In this document: one piece after another, positions 48,847 to 56,914 of the stretch
Numbering within the stretch: the stretch's first letter is position 1
How the letters are laid out: every line of letters starts with the position of its first letter
Assembly: GCA_965231025.1 (NCBI GenBank)
Contig: OZ246407.1
Coordinates: 310,001-374,000, forward strand
DNA length: 64,000 nt
Source: PALSA-1335 sp965231025
Lineage (GTDB): Bacteria > Patescibacteriota > Gracilibacteria > UBA1369
Direction of reading: 5' to 3'
Program-made: the position numbers and the translations under genes
The notes under the pieces: generated by a model
Told to the model about the DNA's origin: nothing
Databases searched by the model: none
What the model saw: only the letters and a program-made list of their open reading frames with translations

Positions 48847-48927
48847 ACCGGGGATATAAGGGGAGCAATAATAAAACTAATCCGCACAGCTGTCAACGCA
48901 ACCTCTGAGGGCAAGGAACTCCACGGA

Positions 48928-49548
48928 CTATCTATTTAAAAACCGGATGCCAATTTCCATGAGAACGGCAAAAACCATGGGGACAAGGAAATCGTCATCT
49001 AGCATAAGCGTTTTATGAGAAGTGCAATACCTCTCCAGAATTGCGGCAATGAGCGCTAGAGCCGCTATAAGTACCATATTCATCGTAAATCCGATGAGAG
49101 TGGTGGCAATGAAGGTAAACAATGAAGTGAAAACAAAAAACGTGATGCTGCCAATCCATGTTTTTCCGGATTTGTTTTTCTGACGGCCATATCTCATGCC
49201 GATGATTGCGGCCAAACTGTCGCTGAAACCGCCCATACAGATAGTCGCCAATATTGTAGCCTTGCTGAAAAACAACCCGAGAATGATTAAATCTATGGGA
49301 CTCCAGACGGTGGATAAAAATCTTTTTTGCTCATGTTCTTTATAAAGATGAGAAATTTTACTCATCAAAACCGGATAAAGATGCTGCCTCTTCAGCCGGT
49401 ATATTTCGACGAAGAAAATCAGGAACAGGAAAACAACGGCAGAAAGAAGGAAAACGGATCTCGATATCCCATTGTCGATATAAAAAGCCAAAACGGCAAA
49501 AGGGAGCATCCCCGATATGTGGATTATTTTACGGTGATATCTTTTCAT
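48928..49548 (-). CDS. phytol/dolichol kinase-like CTP-dependent membrane enzyme
   Basis: 206 residues, five to six hydrophobic segments. Starts KRYHRKIIHISGMLPFAVLAF, matching the RKxxHxxxG start of the SEC59/VTE5/CdsA-like family, and has GGFSDSLAAIIGMRYGRQKNKSGKTWIGSITFF, which matches the GDGxAxxxGxxxGxxKxxxKSxxGS signature. Asp in GGFSDS is the likely metal/nucleotide residue, although GDG is replaced by GFSD. It probably phosphorylates an isoprenoid alcohol or forms a CDP-lipid; the substrate is not known. Confidence 0.82.
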   Translation of the reverse strand: MKRYHRKIIHISGMLPFAVLAFYIDNGISRSVFLLSAVVFLFLIFFVEIYRLKRQHLYPVLMSKISHLYKEHEQKRFLSTVWSPIDLIILGLFFSKATILATICMGGFSDSLAAIIGMRYGRQKNKSGKTWIGSITFFVFTSLFTFIATTLIGFTMNMVLIAALALIAAILERYCTSHKTLMLDDDFLVPMVFAVLMEIGIRFLNR

Positions 49549-49626
49549 CCAAAATTGTTGTTATTCCTCAACCGGCTGGTGAAAATGCCGGCACATACTA
49601 TTCCATTTGCAGTTTCTCCGCAATGA

Positions 49627-50541
49627 TCAGACCTTTTTCGGGAACAAAACGGAAAGGATGAGCGAAAGTCCCAGGGCGGCCATAATCACCGCAAAAGAGA
49701 CGATGGAGTCGAGGTGGAGATCAAAGATCCCCAGAAGCATCTTCACCCCCACAAAAATGAGGATAAACGAAAGCCCCTTCTGGAGGTGATGGAATTTGTG
49801 CAGCACATTTTCAATAAGGAAAAAGAGAGCGCGCAGACCCATGACGGCAAAAATATTCGAAGTGAACACAATGAACGGGTCCTGGGAAATCGCGAAAGCC
49901 GCGGGAATGGAATCAACGGCAAAAATAATGTCGGTCGTTTCAACCAGCAGGACAATCATGAACAGTAGGGTGAAAAGCCATTTACCGTGTTCCTTCACCA
50001 TGAACTTTCCCCCGTGGTGGTTCGTGGTGAACGGAAGAAACTTCTGGGCGAAACGGAGGGTCCTGTTCTTATGAAAATCGATATGTTCCTCCTTTTTCTC
50101 GAAAAAGAGTTTGATGCCGGTAAAAACCAGGATGACGCCGAAAATATAGAGGATCCAATGGAACTGGCTGATCATAAACGCTCCGGCGGTGATAAATATC
50201 CCGCGGAAAACTACGGCGCCGAAGATACCCCAGAAGAGGACTTTGTGGTGGTACTCCTCTTCGAGCTTGAAAAAATCGAAAAGCAGCATGATGACGAACA
50301 GGTTGTCCACCGACAACATCTTTTCGGTCACGTAGGCGCTCATGAATTCCGTGGCCGCCTCCTTGCTCATGAACAGGAAAATAAGAAAGGCAAAAGCGAA
50401 AGAGATGGCCACCCAGAATATGGACTGGATGAGCGCCGACTTTGCGCCGATCTTATGGGCTTTCCTGTTGAAAAACCCGAGGTCCGCCACCAGAAATCCG
50501 ATGATCGTCAGGGCGAAAACAAGAAAAAGGTAATTTTGCAT
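49627..50541 (-). CDS. TerC/Alx family integral membrane protein
   Basis: 304 residues, about nine hydrophobic segments. Family motifs: EKMLSVDNLFVIMLLFDFFKL (about 73-93), VLFWGIFGAVVFRGIFI, FTLLFMIVLLVETTDIIFAVDSIPAAFAISQDPFIVFTSNIFAVMGLRALFF. The acidic residues in these helices (Asp in SVDN and AVDS) form the metal site proposed for Alx/TerC, which exports Mn2+ and other metals. No yybP-ykoY riboswitch can fit because only 20 bases separate it from the preceding LCP gene. Confidence 0.93.
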   Translation of the reverse strand: MQNYLFLVFALTIIGFLVADLGFFNRKAHKIGAKSALIQSIFWVAISFAFAFLIFLFMSKEAATEFMSAYVTEKMLSVDNLFVIMLLFDFFKLEEEYHHKVLFWGIFGAVVFRGIFITAGAFMISQFHWILYIFGVILVFTGIKLFFEKKEEHIDFHKNRTLRFAQKFLPFTTNHHGGKFMVKEHGKWLFTLLFMIVLLVETTDIIFAVDSIPAAFAISQDPFIVFTSNIFAVMGLRALFFLIENVLHKFHHLQKGLSFILIFVGVKMLLGIFDLHLDSIVSFAVIMAALGLSLILSVLFPKKV

Positions 50542-50561
50542 GGGAATGATCGGGTAAATTA

Positions 50562-51455
50562 TTATTCTTCAACCAACTGGTGGAAGTACCAGCGCACGGT
50601 ATTCCAGTTATTATTCCGGGGCAACAGAATATACTCGCCGGTGATCTCTTTGCATGCATTCTGTTTTTTCGTGATTTCCTCCTCAGGAAGATTGCCCTTT
50701 GACTGTTCGGCTTTCACTCTGGCCAGACAGTCATTTCCCTTGGCCTCACCCGTATTTTTTGACTCCAGAACGTTTCCCGAGGAAAGCACGTTGCCGCTTT
50801 CGATCTCAAAACCCTGGTACCGGAAGTATCCCGCGAGTGCATCGGCAAGGTTAAAATCGGTGACAGTCCTCTCCAGAACGGTTTTGGCGATCGCCGTGAG
50901 TTTTTGCGCGTCACCCAGGCCGAACGCCCGTGCCTTCTGCTGGATGGATTTCAATATCATCTGCTGCCGTTCCGCCCGGGCAAAGTCGCTGCTCGTATGG
51001 CGTGTTCTGGCAAGTCTCAGGGCCTGTTTTCCGGCAAGATGGTAGTCGCCGGCGCGGTAATAAAGGGTGGACCAGACGCCGTTGTCCAAAACTTTATAGG
51101 TGGGATCAATCACCGGACTGTCCAGATGAACGTCAATGCCTCCGATCAGGTCGATCACGTCGATAAAAGCGTACATGTCGATGAGAATGTACTTGTCGAT
51201 CTGATACCCCGTGATGGTGGAAAGGGTGCGTTTGAGCTCCTCCATCCCGTACAGCGAGTAATAGCTGTTGATTTTGCGGCTGTTGTAGTAGAGGTCACGT
51301 GGAATGCTCACCAGCGTGATTTTACGCGTCTGGGGATTGATGTTCGCAAAAATCATGGTATCCACCAAAGAATCGTGCTTCCCCGCGATCAGAATGTTCA
51401 TCTGTCCCTGAACCGTTTTGGCCTTATCCCCGTAGTCCGGGATCTGGTCCGGCAA
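50562..51455 (-). CDS. LytR-CpsA-Psr (LCP) transferase domain without its own membrane anchor
   Basis: 297 residues from a TTG with no Shine-Dalgarno site. Covers a complete LCP domain: MNILIAGKHDSLVDTMIFANINPQTRKITLVSIPRDLYY, IDKYILIDMYAFIDVIDLIGGIDVHL, and ARTRHTSSDFARAERQQMIL with the conserved Arg residues. LCP proteins move glycopolymers from polyprenyl phosphate to peptidoglycan on the outer face of the membrane and normally start with a transmembrane helix. Here none is encoded. The frame stays open upstream across an A9 run into the 3' end of the preceding gene, which has the helix; a -1 shift there gives one fused product of about 633 residues. See findings. Confidence 0.85.
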   Translation of the reverse strand: MPDQIPDYGDKAKTVQGQMNILIAGKHDSLVDTMIFANINPQTRKITLVSIPRDLYYNSRKINSYYSLYGMEELKRTLSTITGYQIDKYILIDMYAFIDVIDLIGGIDVHLDSPVIDPTYKVLDNGVWSTLYYRAGDYHLAGKQALRLARTRHTSSDFARAERQQMILKSIQQKARAFGLGDAQKLTAIAKTVLERTVTDFNLADALAGYFRYQGFEIESGNVLSSGNVLESKNTGEAKGNDCLARVKAEQSKGNLPEEEITKKQNACKEITGEYILLPRNNNWNTVRWYFHQLVEE

Positions 51456-51457
51456 AA

Positions 51458-52462
51458 CTAAGGCTTTTTTTTTGAGCCCGCACTTTCCAGAAACGTTTTG
51501 ATGTCCGTTTCCTGGTTGTCGCGGATGACTTTCATCATTCCGGAGGAGATCTCAAGCGCAAGGGAAAGCTTCACTCGGCCTGTGCCGTCCATGACGTCAA
51601 AAATATATTTATTGTTTTCTTCGCGGGGTTTCTCCGCGACCTTGAGTCCGATGGAAGCAAGTGTCTCCGTAAACGCCTTGTCCTTCACGATATCCTCCAG
51701 TTCTTTTTTCCAGGCGGTGAGCTGCGCCTCGGCATCATGCTTCATTTTTTCGGACTCTTCCGCCGCGGTTTTCTTTTCGGCGATTTTTTTATCCCTCGCC
51801 GCGGAGATGTTTTTCGTCAGGTAATCCGCCAGCCTGGTTGAAAAATCCGGGGCGGTATATTCCTTAAAAACCTCATCCCCAAGGGCGCTTTGAACCTTGA
51901 AGGCATTGTCCTGGGAAGAGAAAACCAGAGTATAGAGAGGCTGCTCGAACAGAACATTTTCCTGCGTTTCACCGAAAGTTTTTTGTGCGTCCGTGAATCT
52001 GATCTGCAGCTCGGCGCGTTCACCGAACTTCAACTGGGTAGCCGCGATCTTTGTCTGGAAATCCGCATTCGCGAGCAGGGCGTCAAAGGCGGTCTGGGCC
52101 TGAACTTTGCTTTTGACGGCGGCATCCTCTTTTACCAGCGAATCGAGTAACGAGAAAACCGCCTGGGAGTTCTCGGTACTTGCTTTTTCCTCAGTACCAC
52201 CCGGCGTTTCCGACGGTTCACCTCCAAAATACTTTTTCTCGGGAAGAAGCAAAAATCTCCTGATCTCATTCAGGTCTTCGGAAAAGAGTTTCACGTCGCC
52301 GGTGACCTTCCCCATTTCATCGATCACCCCACGGTTATACTTATCGACTCTCTCCGCAACGGAACCCATTTCCAGGATTTGCCAGCTGTTCCAGCACAAA
52401 ACCAGCAGGATCACAAAAAGCAGCACCTTGACCCAATCCTGAGATTTTTGTTCCTTCGTCAT
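51458..52462 (-). CDS. membrane-anchored coiled-coil protein, upstream half of a probable LCP fusion
   Basis: 334 residues from the ATG at 52462. A transmembrane helix at about 12-31 (KVLLFVILLVLCWNSWQIL) has basic residues before it, so the remainder is outside. The outer part is helical with charged coiled-coil stretches (KKIAEKKTAAEESEKMKHDAEAQLTAWKKELED) and a small C-terminal alpha/beta unit. It ends ESAGSKKKP, where the three Lys come from AAA-AAA-AAG in an A9 run, two codons before TAG. A -1 slip on A AAA AAG bypasses the TAG and continues into the LCP domain. No catalytic motif is visible in this part. Confidence 0.78.
   Translation of the reverse strand: MTKEQKSQDWVKVLLFVILLVLCWNSWQILEMGSVAERVDKYNRGVIDEMGKVTGDVKLFSEDLNEIRRFLLLPEKKYFGGEPSETPGGTEEKASTENSQAVFSLLDSLVKEDAAVKSKVQAQTAFDALLANADFQTKIAATQLKFGERAELQIRFTDAQKTFGETQENVLFEQPLYTLVFSSQDNAFKVQSALGDEVFKEYTAPDFSTRLADYLTKNISAARDKKIAEKKTAAEESEKMKHDAEAQLTAWKKELEDIVKDKAFTETLASIGLKVAEKPREENNKYIFDVMDGTGRVKLSLALEISSGMMKVIRDNQETDIKTFLESAGSKKKP
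51464..51470 (-). promoter_or_regulatory. candidate -1 frameshift site A AAA AAG
   Basis: Within A9 (51473-51465) followed by G, the zero-frame codons are TCA-AAA-AAA-AAG-CCT-TAG. The heptamer A AAA AAG is the slippery site of E. coli dnaX. Immediately downstream GCCTTA (51464-51459) can pair with TAAGGC (51426-51421), with TCCC/GGGA nested inside. The spacing is shorter than usual for a stimulatory stem and no strong upstream Shine-Dalgarno-like stimulator is seen. Confidence 0.5.
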
Positions 52463-52519
52463 GGAGAATAAAAAACGCACAACGGAAAGTATAACCGCCT
52501 AACCATTTTAGGCAAGCGA

Positions 52520-52969
52520 TTATTCTTTGTCGGCCTTTTTTACGCTTTTCTTGCGCTTTGGCTTTGGTGATGCCGGTTCTTCCGCCACCTGGCCGGGCTG
52601 TGCGGCGGACTCGGTGGTCAGACTGATAAGCATTTTATAGATCTTATCAAGTTTGACGTTGATGATCTCGAACTGGTCGTTCTTCGGTTCAGAGTTTCTG
52701 CTCTTCGGCTCGAAACGGGGCTCAAACCTTGGCTCGAAACTTTTGTTGCCGCCACCGGACTTTTTGAAACATCTGTTGCAGAACACCGGTCGGTCTCCCG
52801 ACGGACGGAAAGGCACTTCACACGGGCTGCCGCAGTCACCGCAAACGGCGCTGAACATCTGGGGTCTTCCGGAATCCCTGCCTCCAAAGCTCCGTTTCCC
52901 GAAATCCCTTTTTCCGAATCTGTTATCGTCTCTTCCCCCTGATCTTTTATCGTTGCGAAAATTCCCCAT
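52520..52969 (-). CDS. CxxC-x17-CxxC zinc-ribbon protein
   Basis: 149 residues from the ATG at 52969. The N-terminal 35 residues are Arg/Gly/Asp/Phe-rich (RDDNRFGKRDFGKRSFGGRD), like RNA-binding RGG segments. A zinc ribbon follows: CGDC, then 17 residues, then CNRC, the pattern of the CxxC-x17-CxxC domain (TIGR04272) seen often in CPR genomes. A direct repeat FEPRFEPRFEP follows, then a short helix (INVKLDKIYKMLISLT) and a Lys/Pro-rich basic tail. It is probably nucleic-acid-binding. Longer starts upstream overlap a promoter-like region and are rejected. Confidence 0.85.
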   Translation of the reverse strand: MGNFRNDKRSGGRDDNRFGKRDFGKRSFGGRDSGRPQMFSAVCGDCGSPCEVPFRPSGDRPVFCNRCFKKSGGGNKSFEPRFEPRFEPKSRNSEPKNDQFEIINVKLDKIYKMLISLTTESAAQPGQVAEEPASPKPKRKKSVKKADKE

Positions 52970-53088
52970 ATTATGCGTGAATAATGAATAAATGGGCCCA
53001 AGTCTATCCCGTAACGGGACAAAAGGCAAACTTGGCTTTGAAAACGCTCAAAATAGAGACTAGGCATCTGTTTTTGATGTGTGTTTTA

Positions 53089-53097
53089 TGCTATAAT
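53089..53097 (+). promoter_or_regulatory. extended -10 promoter upstream of the small ORF and M15 gene
   Basis: TGCTATAAT (53089-53097) with no good -35. The leader to the ATG at 53126 is about 22 bases. Confidence 0.6.
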
Positions 53098-53125
53098 TAC
53101 AAGAAAAAAACATTCTCCGCTCACA

Positions 53126-53278
53126 ATGGCAGAAGAAAACAAAAACCTGAAAAACCACCAGCTGCTGGAAATATGCGGTGTGAATATCTTTAAGAAAATT
53201 GAAAGGAAGAAAATCATTGAAAAGTCGTCGACCGACAGAGGTTTTCCGCAAGCGAATAACAAAACCGATAAGAAATAA
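53126..53278 (+). CDS. 50-residue hypothetical protein
   Basis: Starts MAEENKNLKNHQLLEIC, 22 bases after a predicted RNA start. It is Lys/Asn/Glu-rich with a possible amphipathic helix (NIFKKIERKKIIEKSS) and one Cys. The stop is two bases before the ATG of the M15 peptidase gene, so it is either a real small partner protein or a leader that sets up translation of the peptidase. No family is recognised. Confidence 0.5.
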   Translation: MAEENKNLKNHQLLEICGVNIFKKIERKKIIEKSSTDRGFPQANNKTDKK

Positions 53279-53280
53279 TC

Positions 53281-54582
53281 ATGGGGTCTTTCGAACAACA
53301 ACCCGTTCCAAAGTCTTCAGAATCCGGAGAGAGTTCCCCCGAGAAAAAGCCCTCCGAGCTGATACTGCGCATCAGGCAAGCCCTGGAATCCAAAGAAGGG
53401 GCGGACTCTTTGCGTAAAATCGGCGACCTGCTCTATGAAACCTATAAGGGTGAAGAATATTCCCCCGCAATCATCTTGTCTTCCATCAGGGAGGTGTATG
53501 ACGAAAATAAAAGCACTTTTGCCCCTCCGCTCACCTTCAATAATTTTCTGAAGTCCTTCGGCCCCGGAATGGTCATGCTGTGCCAGCAGAAGCTCGCCGC
53601 CGCAGGCGGGTACAATCTGGGAAGATTCGGCGCTCAAAAAAACGGCGTGGACGGAAAACTGGGAAAAATGACGAACAAAGCACTCCAGAGATATTACAAA
53701 AAAACGCGGAAAAGCGCCACTCCCCAGATTCCCGGGGAGCAGCCGTCGCAGCCCTTGCCGCCTCAGCCGGAGGTCGCACCTCCAAAAGATATGCCGGCTC
53801 CCATCCAGCCTGTCGCGTACGCGCCAACTGCGGCTCCCGAGATAACCCCGCCCGTATTCGTACCCCCGGAATCTTCAAGTGACGTCGAAGTGGTTCCATA
53901 CCGGCCCGGAACGCAACCCGGCACCATCACTCCCAACGGTGATCTCAATCCGCGAATCGACGCCATTTACGCGCAAAACAGAACCACGCTCAACCATCAA
54001 AACCTTCCGGAACACTATGGAAGAACGGAGGCGGAGGTCCGCAGGTTTATCGCCTACAAAGATCCCATCACGGGTGAAACCATCTCCTTTCTGGGCAAAA
54101 CGATTGACCACAAAGGCCGCAGCGGTGCCGGTATAAACTTGCTTGCAATTCCGTTTCTGAAAATCGCCGAAGACGCGATCCGCAGTCAAAACATCAATTA
54201 CCAGCCCAGAAACAAAATCGGCGGGTTTGCGTACCGCAACATGCGGTTAAACGGCAAAATGAGCAACGTAAAAAGTCATCACGCGTACGGACTCGCCATC
54301 GACCTGGATTCCGACACTAACGACACCAAAGACGGCCGGGGCGACATTCCCGACGAAGTGGTGTTGGCACTTGTGAATGCGGGCTTTGCCTGGGGAGGAA
54401 CGCGGAATCCCGCTTTCAGCTACCTTGGGCGGGACGCCATGCACTTTCAGCTCCGGTTTGATGCCCGTGACCCGGAAGCCCAGGCAATCCTGCGCGCCAG
54501 CCCCATCGGAATGAAATACTGGAAGGCCATTCTTCCATTACTCCCGGATGACTATAAGAAAGGGTTCGACCAAGTAGCATGA
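53281..54582 (+). CDS. M15-family peptidoglycan peptidase with peptidoglycan-binding domain
   Basis: 433 residues. A helical N-terminal segment (about 20-95) is followed by a PG_binding_1-like domain (about 97-142, GGYNLGRFGAQKNGVDGKLGKMTNKALQRYYK), a Pro-rich linker (about 148-215), and an M15_4-like D-Ala-D-Ala carboxypeptidase/L,D-endopeptidase domain (about 250-410). Zinc-site motifs are SHHAYGLAIDLDSD (HxxGxAxD) and GRDAMHFQLRF. No signal peptide is visible at the N-terminus, which is unusual for a wall enzyme and resembles phage endolysins or proteins released by another route. The gene is preceded by a 50-residue ORF in the same transcript. Confidence 0.85.
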   Translation: MGSFEQQPVPKSSESGESSPEKKPSELILRIRQALESKEGADSLRKIGDLLYETYKGEEYSPAIILSSIREVYDENKSTFAPPLTFNNFLKSFGPGMVMLCQQKLAAAGGYNLGRFGAQKNGVDGKLGKMTNKALQRYYKKTRKSATPQIPGEQPSQPLPPQPEVAPPKDMPAPIQPVAYAPTAAPEITPPVFVPPESSSDVEVVPYRPGTQPGTITPNGDLNPRIDAIYAQNRTTLNHQNLPEHYGRTEAEVRRFIAYKDPITGETISFLGKTIDHKGRSGAGINLLAIPFLKIAEDAIRSQNINYQPRNKIGGFAYRNMRLNGKMSNVKSHHAYGLAIDLDSDTNDTKDGRGDIPDEVVLALVNAGFAWGGTRNPAFSYLGRDAMHFQLRFDARDPEAQAILRASPIGMKYWKAILPLLPDDYKKGFDQVA

Positions 54583-54598
54583 GCCTAATAGAGGTACT

Positions 54599-54627
54599 TT
54601 GCGGCCAAACGGAAGTATGTATATAAT
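54599..54627 (+). promoter_or_regulatory. promoter TTGCGG-N17-TATAAT
   Basis: TTGCGG (54599-54604), 17-base spacer, TATAAT (54622-54627). Leader of about 30 bases to the ATG at 54664. Confidence 0.7.
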
Positions 54628-54663
54628 ATACTTTAGGCTGGAAACAATAATTATCTTACAAAT

Positions 54664-55245
54664 ATGGGCAAAAATTTCAAAATTATCACAGGTTTGCTTA
54701 CCGCCGGGGCCATTATCGTCACCGGAGTGATCATGAACAGCAAAGTTATAGAGGATAAGATGAACTCCATCATTACCCCAAAGCCCCCGATCGGCAATCT
54801 GACGCCCGTCCGCGACCTGAGGGGAACATGGGTGTCGTCACTTCAGGGAAAAGGACTGCAGGTATATGGAAAATTCGTGACCGGCCCGGCGACCACAACT
54901 GTCTACGAAGATGGTGATATGGAGCTGGTTATTGATTCCGTGGGGAATAATATTGCTTCAGGCAGGATCCGTTATACAAACTTGTGTGCCACAGGCCAAA
55001 CGGTGGCTCCGAAACCCGTCGGGACCATTGCCATCCCCAAGCAGTGTACGAACGATACGGGATACAGCCCAATCTCAATACGGGTCAGCGGGAGCCGTTT
55101 AGACTTTGGAACAGTTGTTGTGGATGGTGCCACAGCCAGCATGCAAGGCAACTACACTACCGACATCATAACGGGAACCGCCACGGTAACGCTTCCCGCT
55201 TATGGGGTACTGAAAGGAGAATTTCATCTGAACCGGAAACAATAG
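54664..55245 (+). CDS. secreted or membrane-anchored beta-rich protein
   Basis: 193 residues. An N-terminal hydrophobic helix (about 8-24, IITGLLTAGAIIVTGVI) is a signal anchor or signal peptide without a lipobox. The mature part is mainly beta strands with Gly/Thr turns (GTWVSSLQGKGLQVYGKF, ATVTLPAYGVLKGEFHL) and one Cys pair (NLCATG, KQCTND). The overall look is that of a small lipocalin- or Ig-like extracellular domain, comparable to the lipoprotein at 14.3 kb. No family is recognised. Confidence 0.75.
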   Translation: MGKNFKIITGLLTAGAIIVTGVIMNSKVIEDKMNSIITPKPPIGNLTPVRDLRGTWVSSLQGKGLQVYGKFVTGPATTTVYEDGDMELVIDSVGNNIASGRIRYTNLCATGQTVAPKPVGTIAIPKQCTNDTGYSPISIRVSGSRLDFGTVVVDGATASMQGNYTTDIITGTATVTLPAYGVLKGEFHLNRKQ

Positions 55246-55297
55246 CGAAGCCGAATGATGGTTCGCCTAATGTAACGACTGGGTATTTCGGCAATTC

Positions 55298-55306
55298 TGC
55301 TATAAT
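55298..55306 (+). promoter_or_regulatory. extended -10 promoter, leaderless
   Basis: TGCTATAAT (55298-55306); six bases later comes the ATG at 55313, so the RNA should begin at the start codon. Confidence 0.65.
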
Positions 55307-55312
55307 CAAGCC

Positions 55313-55987
55313 ATGAAGAGCAAGATTTTGATATTGGCACTCATAACGCTCAATCTGCTGGCAGGTTGTACATCCCCACTCAACTCCAAGGAAAGTAGTC
55401 TGGAGATTCAAATCGACCGGATAAAAAGTACTAACGACCAGGATGGTGATGGAGTCGACGATTTTACTGATATTGTAGAATCAGCAAGATCACAGATCGG
55501 TGTGGTAACAGAATATGACACGACCTACTACCCTGATGCCTACCCACCACCACAGAAAGGTGCCTGTGCCGACGTCATTTGGCGTGCACTCCAAACCACC
55601 GGCTATGATTTCAAAAAAGACATCGATCAGGACATGAAAAAACACCCGGAAGATTATCCTTCAAACCCTAAACCCGATACAAACATTAATTTTAGACGGG
55701 TCCAAAATATTCGCGTTTACCTGAGTAAATTTGCAGAAAGCCTCACGACCCAGGTAATTCCGGGAAACAAAGAAAACCTCACAATTTGGCAGGGAGGCGA
55801 CATTGTAACATTTGACCAAATACCCGGCGGCTTATGGCACGTGGCAGTTGTATCATCAAAACGCCGCCCCGACGGCGTTCCCCTTTTAATACACAACTAT
55901 GGACGGGGCGTACAAGAAGACGACTACTTACTCACCTGGCCGACTCAAATCAGCGGGCATTTCCGGATCAACGATTCAAAAAATTAA
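55313..55987 (+). CDS. DUF1287 lipoprotein (NlpC/P60-like fold) with EF-hand-like loop
   Basis: 224 residues. Signal peptide with lipobox LAGC (Cys19). The loop DQDGDGVDDFTD (about 43-54) is an EF-hand/dockerin-type calcium loop. The DUF1287 domain spans about 55-220: YPPPQKGACADVIWRAL supplies the candidate catalytic Cys, GDIVTFDQIPGGLWHVAVVSSKR the catalytic His, and PLLIHNYGRGVQEDD the third residue region. DUF1287 proteins belong to the NlpC/P60-like papain fold and probably cut peptidoglycan peptides or remodel lipids. The leaderless promoter is directly upstream. Confidence 0.88.
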   Translation: MKSKILILALITLNLLAGCTSPLNSKESSLEIQIDRIKSTNDQDGDGVDDFTDIVESARSQIGVVTEYDTTYYPDAYPPPQKGACADVIWRALQTTGYDFKKDIDQDMKKHPEDYPSNPKPDTNINFRRVQNIRVYLSKFAESLTTQVIPGNKENLTIWQGGDIVTFDQIPGGLWHVAVVSSKRRPDGVPLLIHNYGRGVQEDDYLLTWPTQISGHFRINDSKN

Positions 55988-56058
55988 AAAGAGGCATAAT
56001 GGTGGAAGCGCAGTTCGGTAAGCCTAAAAAGGCCATCTTAAGAGAGATGATTTCACTT

Positions 56059-56135
56059 TGGAGCGGGTAAGGGGGCTCGAACCCCTGACCTCAACCTTGG
56101 CAAGGTTGCGCTCTAGCCAACTGAGCTACACCCGC
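56059..56135 (-). tRNA. tRNA-Gly(GCC)
   Basis: Minus-strand cloverleaf beginning GCGGGTGTAGCTCAGTTGG. The anticodon stem CAACC/GGTTG holds the loop TTGCCAA, giving GCC. T arm GGGTTCGAGCCCC-like; acceptor end TACCCGCT followed by an encoded CCA (56059-56061). Reads GGC and GGT. The inverted repeat of the anticodon arm makes the opposite strand look like anticodon GGC; the conserved D and T arms fix the strand. Confidence 0.95.
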
Positions 56136-56296
56136 ACTCCAACATGTCCATTGCGAAGGAAATTTACCCGAAACCCGTACGGATTTCAATGTTTTTTCTA
56201 TTAGTTCCCCCCAGGCGCGGCAGAGTGCATCCATCTGGAGAAAAATCATCAATAATGGTACAATAACAGACAATCCATCCACTTAAACACCACACT

Positions 56297-56914
56297 ATGG
56301 AGAGACTCAATAAACTTTTTATGCCGAACCGCCAGATTTATATGGCAGCAGGAGCGGAAGGTTCAAGCCTGGAAGCCGGGAAAGCAACTGAAAAAAAACA
56401 GGAAGGTCCGGAGGCCAACGTTGACGGCTCAAAACAAGAGGGTGCCAAAGTCGTCGCTACTCAAATGGATCAACTCGGAAAACTCGAAGCTGCGGAATTG
56501 ACCGATGAAGACGTCAACAAAAAGGTTGTTGAAATATTCAACAACCGTGATTATCCATTCACGGATCTGCAAAATAAACTTGCCGATGCCGAGAAAAAAG
56601 CCGAAACGCCCGAGGAGCAAAAGAAACTGGCAGAAGCACTTAAAAAACTTGGAGTGACCGGAGGCGGTATAGCAACACAACCTCAGCCGGGCACCGTACT
56701 TGCCGATATGTATACGACACTATGGACACAGCAGTTTCAAGTGAAAAAAACACAGGCTGATGTTACGAAAGCAATTAAGGAAGGAAAATACCCCACCATG
56801 AAAGCAGGGCTGGACGGCATCATAACCAAGGCGATAGCGGCCTTTGATGAAGTTTTCGGCAAGGGCAACGGACAGAAAACTTTCGAGGAAAAGAAAAAGG
56901 AGGCAAATGCCTAA
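56297..56914 (+). CDS. hypothetical helical protein
   Basis: 205 residues, no clear signal peptide. The N-terminal 70 residues are polar and low complexity (EGSSLEAGKATEKKQEGPEAN). The rest is predicted helical: LTDEDVNKKVVEIFNNRDYPFTDLQNKLADAEKKAETPEEQKKLAEALKKLG as a two-helix unit, then a further helical unit (KTQADVTKAIKEGKYPTMKAGLDGIITKAIAAFDEVFG). No family is recognised. It is convergent with the flippase gene, overlapping by 4 bp. Confidence 0.65.
   Translation: MERLNKLFMPNRQIYMAAGAEGSSLEAGKATEKKQEGPEANVDGSKQEGAKVVATQMDQLGKLEAAELTDEDVNKKVVEIFNNRDYPFTDLQNKLADAEKKAETPEEQKKLAEALKKLGVTGGGIATQPQPGTVLADMYTTLWTQQFQVKKTQADVTKAIKEGKYPTMKAGLDGIITKAIAAFDEVFGKGNGQKTFEEKKKEANA

Noticed and set aside
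49627..50561. Possible yybP-ykoY manganese riboswitch before the TerC gene.
   Set aside because: Only 20 bases separate it from the preceding stop codon, too short for that element.
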